Positions 24,418 through 33,172 of a DNA stretch of 64,000 nucleotides are shown here, one piece after another. Position 1 is the stretch's first letter. The number at the start of each line of letters is the position of its first letter. A model generated the notes under the pieces. It was not told the origin of the DNA, did not search any database, and saw nothing but the letters and a program-made list of their open reading frames with translations. Source of the stretch: an uncultured Collinsella sp. (lineage in GTDB: Bacteria; Actinomycetota; Coriobacteriia; Coriobacteriales; Coriobacteriaceae); NCBI GenBank assembly GCA_900541035.1, contig UQIN01000006.1, positions 1-64,000 on the forward strand. Direction: 5' to 3'. The position numbers and the translations under genes are program-made.

Positions 24418-27135
24418 ATGGACACCGTCAGCAATTACACCGAAACGCTCGAAAAGACCGTCCGTGACCTTCTCGAGCGTCAGGATGATCTGATTAGGAC
24501 GGCCTTTACCGACCAGCTCACCGGACTTGGCAACCGCGGCGGCTTTGCCCGTTCCCTAGAGGAAATCTGGGAGCAGGAACTGCCCGTGACCATGGCGTTT
24601 ATCGACATCGATAACCTTAAGCACTGCAACGACGTCTTCGGGCATGACGAGGGCAACCGCTATATCTTGCAGGTAAGCCTCTATCTCAAGCTGTATATGA
24701 AGGTGGACGAGGCGGCGTTTCGCATAGGCGGCGACGAGTTTGCCATCCTGTCTACGATTGCGACCGAGGACGACCTCGCCGAGCGCCTGGAACACTGCCG
24801 AACGGTCCTACTCAAAAACAACGATTCCGAAATGCCTCACTCGTTTAGCTACGGAGTGTCGCACGCCGACCCCGCCCTGGGTGAAGTCTCCAATCGCATG
24901 ACACTCGATGCCGACCATCGCATGTACGACTACAAGCTACGCCATGCAATGCATCTTGATCGACGCAATATCGCGCAAGTCCACACCGACGACTTCGAAA
25001 TAAGCGATCGCGTTTTTGACGCCTTTTCGATGCTCAACGAAGGCCGTTATTGCTTTATCGAGAACTTGGACAAACATCGCACCCTTTGGTCACAAGGTGC
25101 CCTGCGCGATCTCGGTCTTCCTTCTGAGCATGTAGACAACTGCCACGATTACTGGAAAACGCGCGTCCACCCCGATGACCTTGAGGCCTACATCAACGAC
25201 ATCGACCAAATCTATAATGGCTCCAAACACCGCCGCGTCATGCAGTACCGCATGCGCAATGCCGCGGGCGACTACGTCCTCTGCCGCGCTCGCGGGTTTC
25301 GCATCGACGGTGACGGAAATACCCCCTCGCTCTATGTCGGCGAACTTGTTAACCATTCACTCGCCGAGACCGTCGACGCCGCCACGGGCCTCGGAACGCA
25401 GCGTATGCTGATCAACGCTATCGATGCCTGCCGTCGCGACCGTTGCGAGACGGGGCTTATAGCGGTCCGCGTTTGTGGCACGGCAAAGTTCAACGAGCTC
25501 TACGGGGCCGAGGCTGTCGACAACATGCTCGCCGAATACGCAGGCCGCATGTTATCGATCACCCGCGGCAGAAGTCGCGTCTTCCGCTCGCGAAACGCCC
25601 AGTTCGTCGTGCTCAGCAACGATCTGGACCACGAGGCATTCGAGCAACTGACCCATCATCTTAAAGAGGCCGTTTTCGCTCCTGTTCGAATCGCGAACGA
25701 CACCATTACCCCCGTCTGTCTTGTCGTCCCGGCCTTTTACGAGCGCTTAATCAATCAAGCGACCGCTGTTTTAGGCGAACTCGACCGTCGTCTTCGCGCC
25801 GCCGGCGGGCTTGCCCCCAACGACAGCCTCCCCATACCCGAGATTGAGCGTAAAAGCGCCGTCGCCGAACGCATCGATACGCTCACGGGCCTCTATCGAC
25901 CCAGCGAGTTTATGCGGCGTGCCAACGCATTTCTGAGGACAGGGCGCGACGGCGCTTGGTGTATCGCCACCGTCGATATGGGTCATATGCGACTGTTTAA
26001 CGAATGGCACGGACAGGCCGAGGGCGACCGCGTGCTCGCCGATGTGGGCACGGTCCTCAAAGACATCGAGAATGCCGAGATGGGCGTCGCAGGATACTGG
26101 GGCCAAGACGACTTTTGCATTCTCATCCCCTTTGAGCACGACACCGTCCATCAAATCTATAACCGCGTTCGCGCCGCCGTGGCCAAGCATGATGACGGCG
26201 TGGGTTTCTGGCCGTCCATGGGCGTTTACCCCATCGACTCCAATGAGGAAATCACCATCGATGCGCAGGCGAAGGCCATGTTTACCAATCGGCGCGCAAA
26301 AAACGACTTTAAGGAGCGCATTGCCATTTTCTGCCCCGCGGAGTACGAGCGCGAAGTCGCGTTCCACCGCACGCTGACCGAATTCCAGTACGCGCTCTCA
26401 GATGGTCGTATTACCTACCACTTGCAGCCCCAGGTCGATATGGAAACCGGTGAGATTATTGGCGCCGAAGCACTCACCCGCTGGATTGACAAGGACGGCT
26501 CTCTCATTTCGCCCGCAACGTTTATCCCCGCACTCGAGGAAAGCGGCTTTGTGGTGACGCTCGACAAGTACATTTGGCAGGGTGTCGCCTCGTGGCTGCG
26601 CGAGCGCATCGATCGAGGGCTTCGTGTGGTTCCGGTTTCGCTTAATGTGTCGCGCGTGGATATCCTTGCCTGCGACGTTGCCGAGCATATGGGGGCGCTC
26701 GCCGCCCAATACAACCTACCGCCCGAGCTCATGCGTATCGAGATCACCGAGACGGCTTATACGGGAGAGTCCGAGGCCGTGGACAAACTGACGGCCGACC
26801 TGCACACCCGCGGCTTCTCGACCTATATGGACGATTTTGGCACCGGTCAGTCCACGCTCGCGATGCTCAAGAACGTCAACGTCGACGTCATCAAGCTCGA
26901 CCGCGCCTTTGTACCCACCGATCGCGATCAAGGCCGCAGCACGCAAATCATTTCATCGATGCTCGAAATGGCGCAGTCGCTCCATCTGCCCGTCGAGGTC
27001 GAAGGCGTCGAGACAAATGAACAGGCGAACATGCTACGACAAATGGGCGCCCGCTACGCTCAGGGCTTCCTCTACTACCGCCCCATGCCGGCGAAGGATT
27101 TTGAGGCATTGCTCGATGGTGGCAATAACAACTGA
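24418..27135 (+). CDS. GGDEF-PAS-GGDEF-GGDEF-EAL protein
   Basis: A 905-residue cyclic-di-GMP enzyme. An N-terminal coiled segment precedes an intact GGDEF domain (DQLTGLGNRGGF, RIGGDEFAIL at ~104). A PAS domain lies at ~205-310. Two further GGDEF-like domains follow, both with lost signature: DAATGLGTQRM with FRSRNAQF at ~390, and DTLTGLYRPSEF with YWGQDDF at ~560. An EAL domain at ~650-900 keeps GAEALTRW, SLNVSR, EITET, MDDFGTGQS, KLDRAF and VEGVET, so it may hydrolyse c-di-GMP. Intact synthesis and degradation motifs in one protein suggest signal-controlled switching. The ATG at 24418 has only a weak box. It is adjacent to a shorter paralogue. No membrane segment is visible. Confidence 0.88.
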   Translation: MDTVSNYTETLEKTVRDLLERQDDLIRTAFTDQLTGLGNRGGFARSLEEIWEQELPVTMAFIDIDNLKHCNDVFGHDEGNRYILQVSLYLKLYMKVDEAAFRIGGDEFAILSTIATEDDLAERLEHCRTVLLKNNDSEMPHSFSYGVSHADPALGEVSNRMTLDADHRMYDYKLRHAMHLDRRNIAQVHTDDFEISDRVFDAFSMLNEGRYCFIENLDKHRTLWSQGALRDLGLPSEHVDNCHDYWKTRVHPDDLEAYINDIDQIYNGSKHRRVMQYRMRNAAGDYVLCRARGFRIDGDGNTPSLYVGELVNHSLAETVDAATGLGTQRMLINAIDACRRDRCETGLIAVRVCGTAKFNELYGAEAVDNMLAEYAGRMLSITRGRSRVFRSRNAQFVVLSNDLDHEAFEQLTHHLKEAVFAPVRIANDTITPVCLVVPAFYERLINQATAVLGELDRRLRAAGGLAPNDSLPIPEIERKSAVAERIDTLTGLYRPSEFMRRANAFLRTGRDGAWCIATVDMGHMRLFNEWHGQAEGDRVLADVGTVLKDIENAEMGVAGYWGQDDFCILIPFEHDTVHQIYNRVRAAVAKHDDGVGFWPSMGVYPIDSNEEITIDAQAKAMFTNRRAKNDFKERIAIFCPAEYEREVAFHRTLTEFQYALSDGRITYHLQPQVDMETGEIIGAEALTRWIDKDGSLISPATFIPALEESGFVVTLDKYIWQGVASWLRERIDRGLRVVPVSLNVSRVDILACDVAEHMGALAAQYNLPPELMRIEITETAYTGESEAVDKLTADLHTRGFSTYMDDFGTGQSTLAMLKNVNVDVIKLDRAFVPTDRDQGRSTQIISSMLEMAQSLHLPVEVEGVETNEQANMLRQMGARYAQGFLYYRPMPAKDFEALLDGGNNN

Positions 27136-27193
27136 TACGCTCGCGCGCAAAACGCCACCGCCGAAGGGGGAATTTGCCTCCATTAGCTGACTT

Positions 27194-27224
27194 ATATCCC
27201 CAATTCAAACCGAATTGGGGATAT
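27194..27224. repeat. 13-bp perfect inverted repeat upstream of second GGDEF gene
   Basis: ATATCCCCAATTC (27194-27206) and GAATTGGGGATAT (27212-27224) pair perfectly with a 5-base loop. No T-run follows, and it lies 39 bases before the next start, so it could be a terminator of the first gene or an operator for the second. Confidence 0.6.
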
Positions 27225-27262
27225 GATACAAACCATTGTTCCGCCCAAGGAGGTTATCCATC

Positions 27263-28792
27263 ATGAACGAGTCATATCGCGTGGGTGAGCAATTGATTAT
27301 TGCCTATCTCCAACGACTTGCGAATGGCATCTCGACCGCCGAACTCGATGTTGCCGCGCTGCCTGCTGAGCTACGCGCCGTTGGTGAGCAACTGCAAAAG
27401 ACGCATGCCATCCTGCAACAAGAGCGCCGGCTGCTTGAGCGCAACGCTTATATCGATCCGCTCACCAACTTGGGCAACCGCAGCGGACTCGACCGTCACG
27501 TCGAGCAGCTCTGGCGCAAAGGCGACCCCTTCACCTGCGCCTATATTGACATCGACCATCTCAAGCATTGCAATGATAGGTTTGGCCACGCCGAAGGCAA
27601 TCGCTATATTCTGAGCATCTGCCGCACGCTCTCCGAAACCATGGAGCACGATGAGATGCTGTTCCGTATCGGTGGAGACGAGTTTGTGCTTATCTCGCTC
27701 TCCGCAAACGAGACTGAACTCGAGCAGCGCTTGGAGCAGGTACGTGCCGGGCTGATCGAGGCGAGCTCAGATGGCAAGGCGCCCATGATCGCCAGCTTTA
27801 GCTTTGGCTGCTCGCGCGTCGATCCACTTGCCGGCGACACGCGTCGCCAGATGACGATGGACGCCGATCGCAAGATGTATCGCTATAAGCTTATGCATCG
27901 TGTACAGCAACCGGAAAACAATGACGCGCCGCAACGCCCAATCGTCGATCAGCTTCCCTGCAACGACCGGGTGTTCCAAGCGATCTCCATGAGCTCCGAG
28001 ACGCGCTATCCGTTCATCCTTAACCTCGATACTGGAGAATCGCAATGGTCGGTTAACGCCGTGCGCGATTTTGACCTGCCTTCCCAGCACCCTTTTAACT
28101 CACTCGACATGTGGCTCGCCCGCGTTCATCCCGAGGACCGCGACAACGTACGCGCCGAGCTTGACATGGTGATAAACGGCACGTGGCACTTCCACTACAT
28201 GCAGTATCGCGTAATGGATGCCACCGGAAAATACGCGCTTTGCGACTGCACGGGCTACCGCTTGGACGGCACCGATACCGAGCCCAGCATGTATGTGGGC
28301 ATTATCGTCAACCGAAGCCTAGCGGATACGACCGACTCGGTAACGGGCCTGGGCGATGTCCATGCGCTGGTCAACGCTATTGGAGAGATGCGCCGCGTGC
28401 CGCACGAGGCAGGCTTTATTGCCATTAAGGTCGACGATATCGCCGAGGTCAATGCCCGCTTTGGATTCGATGCAGGCGACCGCGTGCTCGCCGAAAGCGC
28501 CGCCTGCCTCATGGATTGTTCGCGCGGCAAGGGCCGCCTGTTCCGCTCGACGGGGCCGACATTCGTGGCACTCCTCGATGAGCTCGGCCCCGAGGCAATC
28601 GATGAGATCGCAAGCGACATCGAGCGGTTCCTGGGCTCTCCCGTGCTCTTTGGCTCGTTTGAATATCAGCCGCCCCTTCGCGTGGCCACGCTTCATCTGG
28701 ACACCGTCGACCGACAGCCCGTTTCCATTTTGAACGAGCTCAAAGCGCTGCTTAAAGAGGCAGTACAGGTACCGGGCACCAAGCTAGACTAG
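27263..28792 (+). CDS. GGDEF-PAS-GGDEF-like diguanylate cyclase
   Basis: A 509-residue protein with AAGGAGG 9 bases before the ATG. The order of domains copies the first half of the upstream gene: a coiled N-terminus with a leucine-rich repeat of hydrophobics, an intact GGDEF (LTNLGNRSGLDRH, RIGGDEFVL at ~136), a PAS domain (~245-345) and a degenerate GGDEF (DSVTGLGDVHAL, FRSTGPTF at ~426). There is no EAL domain. It should make c-di-GMP when its PAS domain is activated. The two genes appear to be a tandem duplication followed by loss or gain of the C-terminal half. It lacks predicted membrane segments. Confidence 0.86.
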   Translation: MNESYRVGEQLIIAYLQRLANGISTAELDVAALPAELRAVGEQLQKTHAILQQERRLLERNAYIDPLTNLGNRSGLDRHVEQLWRKGDPFTCAYIDIDHLKHCNDRFGHAEGNRYILSICRTLSETMEHDEMLFRIGGDEFVLISLSANETELEQRLEQVRAGLIEASSDGKAPMIASFSFGCSRVDPLAGDTRRQMTMDADRKMYRYKLMHRVQQPENNDAPQRPIVDQLPCNDRVFQAISMSSETRYPFILNLDTGESQWSVNAVRDFDLPSQHPFNSLDMWLARVHPEDRDNVRAELDMVINGTWHFHYMQYRVMDATGKYALCDCTGYRLDGTDTEPSMYVGIIVNRSLADTTDSVTGLGDVHALVNAIGEMRRVPHEAGFIAIKVDDIAEVNARFGFDAGDRVLAESAACLMDCSRGKGRLFRSTGPTFVALLDELGPEAIDEIASDIERFLGSPVLFGSFEYQPPLRVATLHLDTVDRQPVSILNELKALLKEAVQVPGTKLD

Positions 28793-28903
28793 CGTCGTGG
28801 GGCGCTATGTGAAACACAAGCCGTTTCGCATCGCGCCCCACGCCATCCGCCCTCTCGTGCGATAATCCTCCGCAGAAGTCACCAACAGCAGAGGGAGTTT
28901 GTG

Positions 28904-29527
28904 ATGAAGGTTCTTTTGGTCAATGGCAGCCCCAAGGCAAACGGCAACACCGCTCGCGCGCTCGCCGAAGTCGCCGAGCAACTTAAAGCCGAGGGCATCG
29001 ACAGCGAGGTATTCCAACTGGGCGCCAAGCCCATCCGCGACTGCATCGGCTGCGGTCAGTGCGGCAAGCTTGGCGGTCGCTGCACCTTTGACGACGACGT
29101 GGTGAACGAGCTCATCGCTGCCGCCGAGCAGGCAGATGGCTTTGTCTTTGGCTCCCCCGTCTACTATGCGCATCCCAGTGGACGCATCCTCTCGGCTCTC
29201 GACCGCGCATTCTATGCTGGCAGCAAGGCCTTTGTGCACAAGCCGGGTGCCGCGGTCGCCGTCGCCCGTCGCGGCGGCACGTCGACCACCTTCGATGTAC
29301 TCAACAAATACTTCACTATCAACCAGATGCCCGTGGTGGCCTCCACATACTGGAACAACGTCTTTGGTGCCATGCCGGGCGAGGCCGCCCAGGACGCCGA
29401 GGGCCTGGCCACCATGCGCAACATCGGCAAGAACATGGCCTGGCTCCTGCATTGTATCGAGGCAGGACAGGCCGCCGGCGTCGAAGCCCCCGAAGCCGAT
29501 CGCGCCCGCACCAACTTCATTCGATAA
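28904..29527 (+). CDS. NADPH-dependent FMN reductase / flavodoxin-family protein
   Basis: A 207-residue flavin-binding protein. MKVLLVNGSPKANGNTAR is the phosphate-binding loop, CIGCGQCGKLGGRC is a cysteine-rich stretch that resembles the iron-sulfur flavoprotein region, and GSPVYYAHPSGRILSALDR follows. This places it in the iron-sulfur flavoprotein/NADPH:FMN reductase group. The ATG at 28904 is chosen since GAGGGAG lies 6 bases upstream. It is cytoplasmic, probably a quinone, nitro-compound or disulfide reductase. The element at 29531-29703 starts directly after its stop. Confidence 0.83.
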   Translation: MKVLLVNGSPKANGNTARALAEVAEQLKAEGIDSEVFQLGAKPIRDCIGCGQCGKLGGRCTFDDDVVNELIAAAEQADGFVFGSPVYYAHPSGRILSALDRAFYAGSKAFVHKPGAAVAVARRGGTSTTFDVLNKYFTINQMPVVASTYWNNVFGAMPGEAAQDAEGLATMRNIGKNMAWLLHCIEAGQAAGVEAPEADRARTNFIR

Positions 29528-29530
29528 GTC

Positions 29531-29703
29531 CAGCGGTGGTCACCTCGAAGTTCTATCAATGTCAGCGAAAAGCCAGCTGATGAGGCAAGGTGCCTTGAAA
29601 GAGGAGGGCGCTGGGCTTTTGCCCGCGCCCGACGATTGAAAGGCAGATTGCCCATCAGATGGCTTTGCAGCGTCGAGGTGACCGCCGTTCGTTAGAACGG
29701 CGG
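29531..29703 (+). ncRNA. Structured RNA-like leader, copy B, candidate cis-regulatory RNA
   Basis: A 173-base region between the flavoprotein gene and the ArsC-like gene. Outer arms 29533-29547 (CGGTGGTCACCTCGA) and 29673-29687 pair over 15 bases with one G-U. Inside are helices GATG/CATC, GGCA/TGCC and TGCCTT/AAGGCA separated by a 3x3 loop AGG/GAT, then GAAAGAGGAG (29597-29606) opposite CGACGATTGA (29630-29639), then a GC-rich hairpin GGGCGC/GCGCCC. A second hairpin CCGCCGTTC/GAACGGCGG (29682-29703) competes with the outer stem for bases 29682-29687 and lies 9 bases before the ArsC-like start. That is the layout of an aptamer plus expression platform. It shares both internal loops with 13472-13580. 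Confidence 0.5.
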
Positions 29704-29712
29704 AACATAGAT

Positions 29713-30054
29713 ATGAACGTGCAAATCTTCGGCACCAAAAAGTCCTTCGACACTAAGAAGGCCCAGCGCTATTTTAAGGAGCGTCGCATTAAGGTGCAGT
29801 TTATTGACCTTAAGGAAAAGGAGATGAGCAAGGGCGAGCTCACGAGCGTGATGCAGGCGGTCGGCGGCATCGACAAGCTGCTCAACCCCAAGGCCAAGGA
29901 CGAGGAGACGCTCGCGCTCATCCAGCACCTCACCCCTAGCCAGCGCTTCGACAAGTTGCTCGAAAACCAGCAGGTTCTAGCCGAGCCCATCGTGCGCAAC
30001 GGCAAAAAGGCCACCGTCGGTTATTGCCCCGATGTATGGGGAGCCTGGGAGTAG
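29713..30054 (+). CDS. ArsC/Spx-family protein without the N-terminal cysteine
   Basis: A 113-residue thioredoxin-fold protein of the arsenate reductase family (YffB/Spx type). MNVQIFGTKKSFDTKKAQRYF has Ser11 where the family carries the redox-active Cys, and LNPKAKDE, IVRNGKKATVGYCPD follow the standard pattern. A Cys remains near the C-terminus in GYCPD. The ATG at 29713 follows a GGCGGAA stretch that lies within a hairpin. Without the first Cys it cannot perform the normal reduction; it may be a regulator like Spx that binds RNA polymerase, or act with another thiol. Confidence 0.78.
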   Translation: MNVQIFGTKKSFDTKKAQRYFKERRIKVQFIDLKEKEMSKGELTSVMQAVGGIDKLLNPKAKDEETLALIQHLTPSQRFDKLLENQQVLAEPIVRNGKKATVGYCPDVWGAWE

Positions 30055-30140
30055 CCTGTGTTATTTGCCGGCGCGTGGGTATAAGAGCAGGCGTTTGGCA
30101 TAAGATTCAACTGTAAGCCATATCTAACAAAGGAGGGCAC

Positions 30141-31271
30141 ATGCCCAACAAACCCGTGAAGATCATCATGCTTACCGGATACCTCGGTGCCGGCAAGACC
30201 ACGCTGCTCAACCATATCCTCGCTAACGACGGCGGCATCCGCGCCGCCGTGATCGTCAACGATATCGGCGAGATCAACGTCGACGCCAGCCTTATCGCCG
30301 ACGGCGGCCTTTCCGAGACCGACGACCTCATCCCGCTCACCAACGGCTGCATCTGTTGCACGCTTTCGGACGACCTTGCCAACCAGCTGCAGGGCATCGC
30401 CGATTCGGGCAAGTTCGACTACATCATCATCGAGGCCTCGGGTATTTGCGAGCCCATCCCCATCGCCTACACCATCTCGAGCTTCTGCGACGAGGCCAAG
30501 GTGGGCGGCGAGCCCAAGCTTGCGCTCGACAACATCGTGGCTGTGGTCGACTGCGCCCGCATGTACGACGAGTTCAACGGCGGTCGCGACCTGCTGGCCG
30601 AGGATATCGACGAGGACGACATCGAAAGCCTGCTCATCCAGCAGATCGAGTTCTGCTCCACGCTGATCCTCAACAAGACCGATACCGTGACGCCTGAGCA
30701 GATCGCCGAGCTCAAGGCCATCGTGCGCAGCCTGCAGAAGGACGCCGTGATCGTCGAGGCCCAAAACGGCGAGGTCCCCATGGAGGAACTGCTCGATACC
30801 GACCGCTTCGACTTTATGCGCGCCTACAACTCCGCCGCCTGGATCGAGGCCATGGAGCACCCCGAGGAGCACGACGACCCCGAGGTGCTCGAGTACGACA
30901 TCGAGACCTTTGTGTACTCGCGCCGCAAGCCGTTTGACCTGCAGAAGTTCACCGATTTTGTTGAGCAGGAGTGGCCCGACGAGGTCATTCGCGTCAAGGG
31001 TCCGCTGTGGCAGACCGGCGATCCGGATATGTGCTACATGTTTGAGCAGGCCGGCCACCAGATGCGCCTGATGGAGAACGGCCTGTTTGTCGACTCGGCG
31101 CCCGAGGGCGAGAAGCAGAAGATCATCGACGAGAACCCCGAGATCATGCAAATTTGGGACGACGAGACGGGCGACCGCATGACGAGCCTGTGCATCATCG
31201 GCCGTCACATGGACAAGGATGCGCTCATCGCCTCCCTCGATGCCTGCCTGACCGACTGGCACCGCGCCTAG
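30141..31271 (+). CDS. CobW/G3E-family GTPase
   Basis: A 376-residue metal chaperone-type GTPase. Walker A is GYLGAGKTT (residues 13-21), the metal-binding CxCC is GCICCTL (Cys70, 72, 73), the Walker B region is YIIIEASG, and NKTD is the guanine-binding motif. A C-terminal CobW_C-type domain is at ~260-370 (FVYSRRKPFDLQKF). The family delivers zinc, cobalt or other metals to client enzymes. AAAGGAGGG lies 3 bases before the ATG. No Zur-like box is evident in the short leader, and the gene is monocistronic, so the metal is unknown. Confidence 0.87.
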   Translation: MPNKPVKIIMLTGYLGAGKTTLLNHILANDGGIRAAVIVNDIGEINVDASLIADGGLSETDDLIPLTNGCICCTLSDDLANQLQGIADSGKFDYIIIEASGICEPIPIAYTISSFCDEAKVGGEPKLALDNIVAVVDCARMYDEFNGGRDLLAEDIDEDDIESLLIQQIEFCSTLILNKTDTVTPEQIAELKAIVRSLQKDAVIVEAQNGEVPMEELLDTDRFDFMRAYNSAAWIEAMEHPEEHDDPEVLEYDIETFVYSRRKPFDLQKFTDFVEQEWPDEVIRVKGPLWQTGDPDMCYMFEQAGHQMRLMENGLFVDSAPEGEKQKIIDENPEIMQIWDDETGDRMTSLCIIGRHMDKDALIASLDACLTDWHRA

Positions 31272-31309
31272 GTTTATCTAAGCGGGCATTTTTCCGCTAC
31301 GTAACCGCC

Positions 31310-31350
31310 AAACCACCACGAAGGTGCCTGTTCCCTTCGTGGTGGTTTTT
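31310..31350 (+). terminator. Intrinsic terminator after CobW-family gene
   Basis: AAACCACCACGAAGG (31310-31324) and CCTTCGTGGTGGTTT (31334-31348) with TT following form a 15-bp stem; the leading A-run would let it act in both directions. Confidence 0.85.
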
Positions 31351-31371
31351 CGTTCTGAGCCAAGGAGATTC

Positions 31372-31971
31372 ATGTTCAACATTGTGCTGTATGCGCCCGA
31401 GATTCCGGCCAATACGGGCAATATCGGCCGTACCTGCGTGGTCACCGGCGCCCGCCTACATCTGGTGGAGCCGCTGGGCTTTTCGCTCGATGACAAGACG
31501 GTACGTCGCGCCGGCCTGGGCTACTGGCAAAACTTGGACGTGGCGACCTATGCCGGCTGGGAGGATTTCCTTGCACGCAACGGTCTCTCCCCCGCCGATG
31601 GTCGCCTACATCTGCTGACCAAAAAGGCACGCCGCACCTATGCGCAAAGCACCTACCGCGATGGCGACTTTTTGGTCTTTGGCAGCGAGGGCTCGGGCAT
31701 TCCCGAGCCACTGCTTGCCGCGGCGTCCGAGCGCTGCGAGCGCATCCCGATGCTGCGCGATTGCGACTCACTCGATAACGCCGAGGCTTGGGAAGCTCAC
31801 GAGGAATCGCTCGGGCATACCGAGGACAACCACGAGACCATCCTTCAACAGGATATCTGCGGCAACTTCGTCAACCCGGACGACTACCGCATCAGCGCAC
31901 TCAACCTCTCCAACAGCGCCGCCATCGTCCTCTACGAAGCCCTGCGCCAGACAGACTTTGCCGGCATGTAA
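31372..31971 (+). CDS. trmL: tRNA (cytidine(34)-2'-O)-methyltransferase TrmL, with insertion
   Basis: A 199-residue SPOUT methyltransferase for the wobble base of tRNA-Leu. MFNIVLYAPEIPANTGNIGRTC at the start, LVEPLGFSLDD, FGSEGSGIPE and the C-terminal NLSNSAAIVLYEALRQ are its motifs, including the knot residues. Between RIPMLRDCDSL and the last motif there is an insertion of about 45 residues (NAEAWEAHEESL... ISAL) not found in E. coli TrmL, which has 157 residues. The ATG at 31372 follows CCAAGGAG. It is a single gene with a terminator on each side. Confidence 0.88.
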   Translation: MFNIVLYAPEIPANTGNIGRTCVVTGARLHLVEPLGFSLDDKTVRRAGLGYWQNLDVATYAGWEDFLARNGLSPADGRLHLLTKKARRTYAQSTYRDGDFLVFGSEGSGIPEPLLAAASERCERIPMLRDCDSLDNAEAWEAHEESLGHTEDNHETILQQDICGNFVNPDDYRISALNLSNSAAIVLYEALRQTDFAGM

Positions 31972-32046
31972 AAACCTGCCATTAGGGGACGGGGTAGAAA
32001 TGGTAGACTTTCAAACTCTCTAGTCCTTGACAAAATGGTTTTGACA

Positions 32047-32085
32047 TCAAATGCGGCAAAGGAACAGTCCCTTTGCCGCATTTGA
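32047..32085. terminator. Bidirectional terminator, family R3
   Basis: TCAAATGCGGCAAAGG (32047-32062) pairs with CCTTTGCCGCATTTGA (32070-32085) around AACAGTC. The core CAAAGGAAC-GTCCCTTTG is shared with hairpins at 37013 and 40741. It lies between trmL and the first unknown gene, which converge. Confidence 0.75.
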
Positions 32086-32101
32086 CTGCTGGCAATTCAC
32101 G

Positions 32102-33163
32102 TCAGAATTCAACTTCAAATACAAACGACTGCCGGAGTTCTCGCTTAGCTTGGCTTGTCAGGCTCGAATTCGCCCTTATGTTCAGCTTGCTGCATGCCTC
32201 ATCGATAGCCATAGCAAGCGATACGGACATGGTCATGGTCGTCTCGCTTTTCAATTCAACCCGATAGCTCTTCGCCTTGTTTTTATCCTCTCCACCGCAT
32301 CTCGTTTCGATTAACAAGAGAATGTCAGAGTCATGGGCATACCAATGGAGTTCAGGGCGCTGTGGAACCATGTCTCCCTCAAATTCCTGTGTAAACAGGA
32401 TTTTCTTCTCATTTCTCGTTAAATCGCTCAAAGAACCGTTGATTCGAGCCGAGCCCTTCTTTCCCGCTTTGGCATTTCCCTTAACCTGGTGGCCTCTCCG
32501 AGTTTCCTCGTACTCCGTCACCTCCAACTTGCAGCGCTTCGCGCCAAGCATGAACGCAATCCGTCTCAACTCGGCCATCTTGTCTTGTTGCATGGTTGCG
32601 AAATAAGAGTCAAGATCAACAAAGCGAGACCGATCAAAAGCATCTATGTAATATGTGGAATACAGAGATGGTTTAGGGTAGAAAGACAATTCGCTATCCC
32701 CGATTGCCTCGCGGTACAGATTGAAAATCTGCGTACCCTTAACGGTATCCAGCCAACCAATAGCATCCCTACAGGCGTCGATGCCCCGACGCTCATTTCC
32801 GTCAACAATTCGAATCATATTCGGCAAATAAAATGAAGGACTCTGATAGGTCTCCTTGGTTACCGGCCTGTATCTATTAAGCTGCTGCTGGTATGCCCAA
32901 TCGTTGACGGCGTCACCGATATCCGCAGCAGCACCTGCCGCACCATCGGCCGCATCAGCAATAGCCGCCAAGGCGTCATCGACCATCGGAGTTGCAGCAC
33001 GCATTGCACCATCGGCAACTTTCTGTACGGTTGCAACCGCGCCCGCCATCGCGCTTCCGGCGCCATCAACCAACCCGGCAGCGGCCTTACGGATATCAAA
33101 ACTCTGCTTATGTCGCGACAGCTCCTCCCTTTCGACAACAGCTAGATCGTCTTTATCCTCCAT
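32102..33163 (-). CDS. Unknown protein with Ala/Gly-rich N-terminal helix region
   Basis: A 353-residue protein I do not recognise. AGGAGGT lies 6 bases before the ATG. Residues ~25-90 are very rich in Ala, Gly and Val (SAMAGAVATVQKVADGAMRA, DDALAAIADAADGAAGAAAD), likely amphipathic helices that could contact membranes or form a helical bundle. The remainder is globular with mixed charge and many Tyr, ending RQSFVFEVEF. No transmembrane segment or catalytic motif is clear. It is the second gene after a DUF4230 protein (gap 9 bases), followed by a lower-GC lipoprotein gene upstream of both. Codon use is less GC-rich than the flanks, suggesting acquisition. It could belong to an envelope or defence function, but this is speculative. 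Confidence 0.75.
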   Translation of the reverse strand: MEDKDDLAVVEREELSRHKQSFDIRKAAAGLVDGAGSAMAGAVATVQKVADGAMRAATPMVDDALAAIADAADGAAGAAADIGDAVNDWAYQQQLNRYRPVTKETYQSPSFYLPNMIRIVDGNERRGIDACRDAIGWLDTVKGTQIFNLYREAIGDSELSFYPKPSLYSTYYIDAFDRSRFVDLDSYFATMQQDKMAELRRIAFMLGAKRCKLEVTEYEETRRGHQVKGNAKAGKKGSARINGSLSDLTRNEKKILFTQEFEGDMVPQRPELHWYAHDSDILLLIETRCGGEDKNKAKSYRVELKSETTMTMSVSLAMAIDEACSKLNIRANSSLTSQAKRELRQSFVFEVEF

Positions 33164-33172
33164 AGTGACCTC

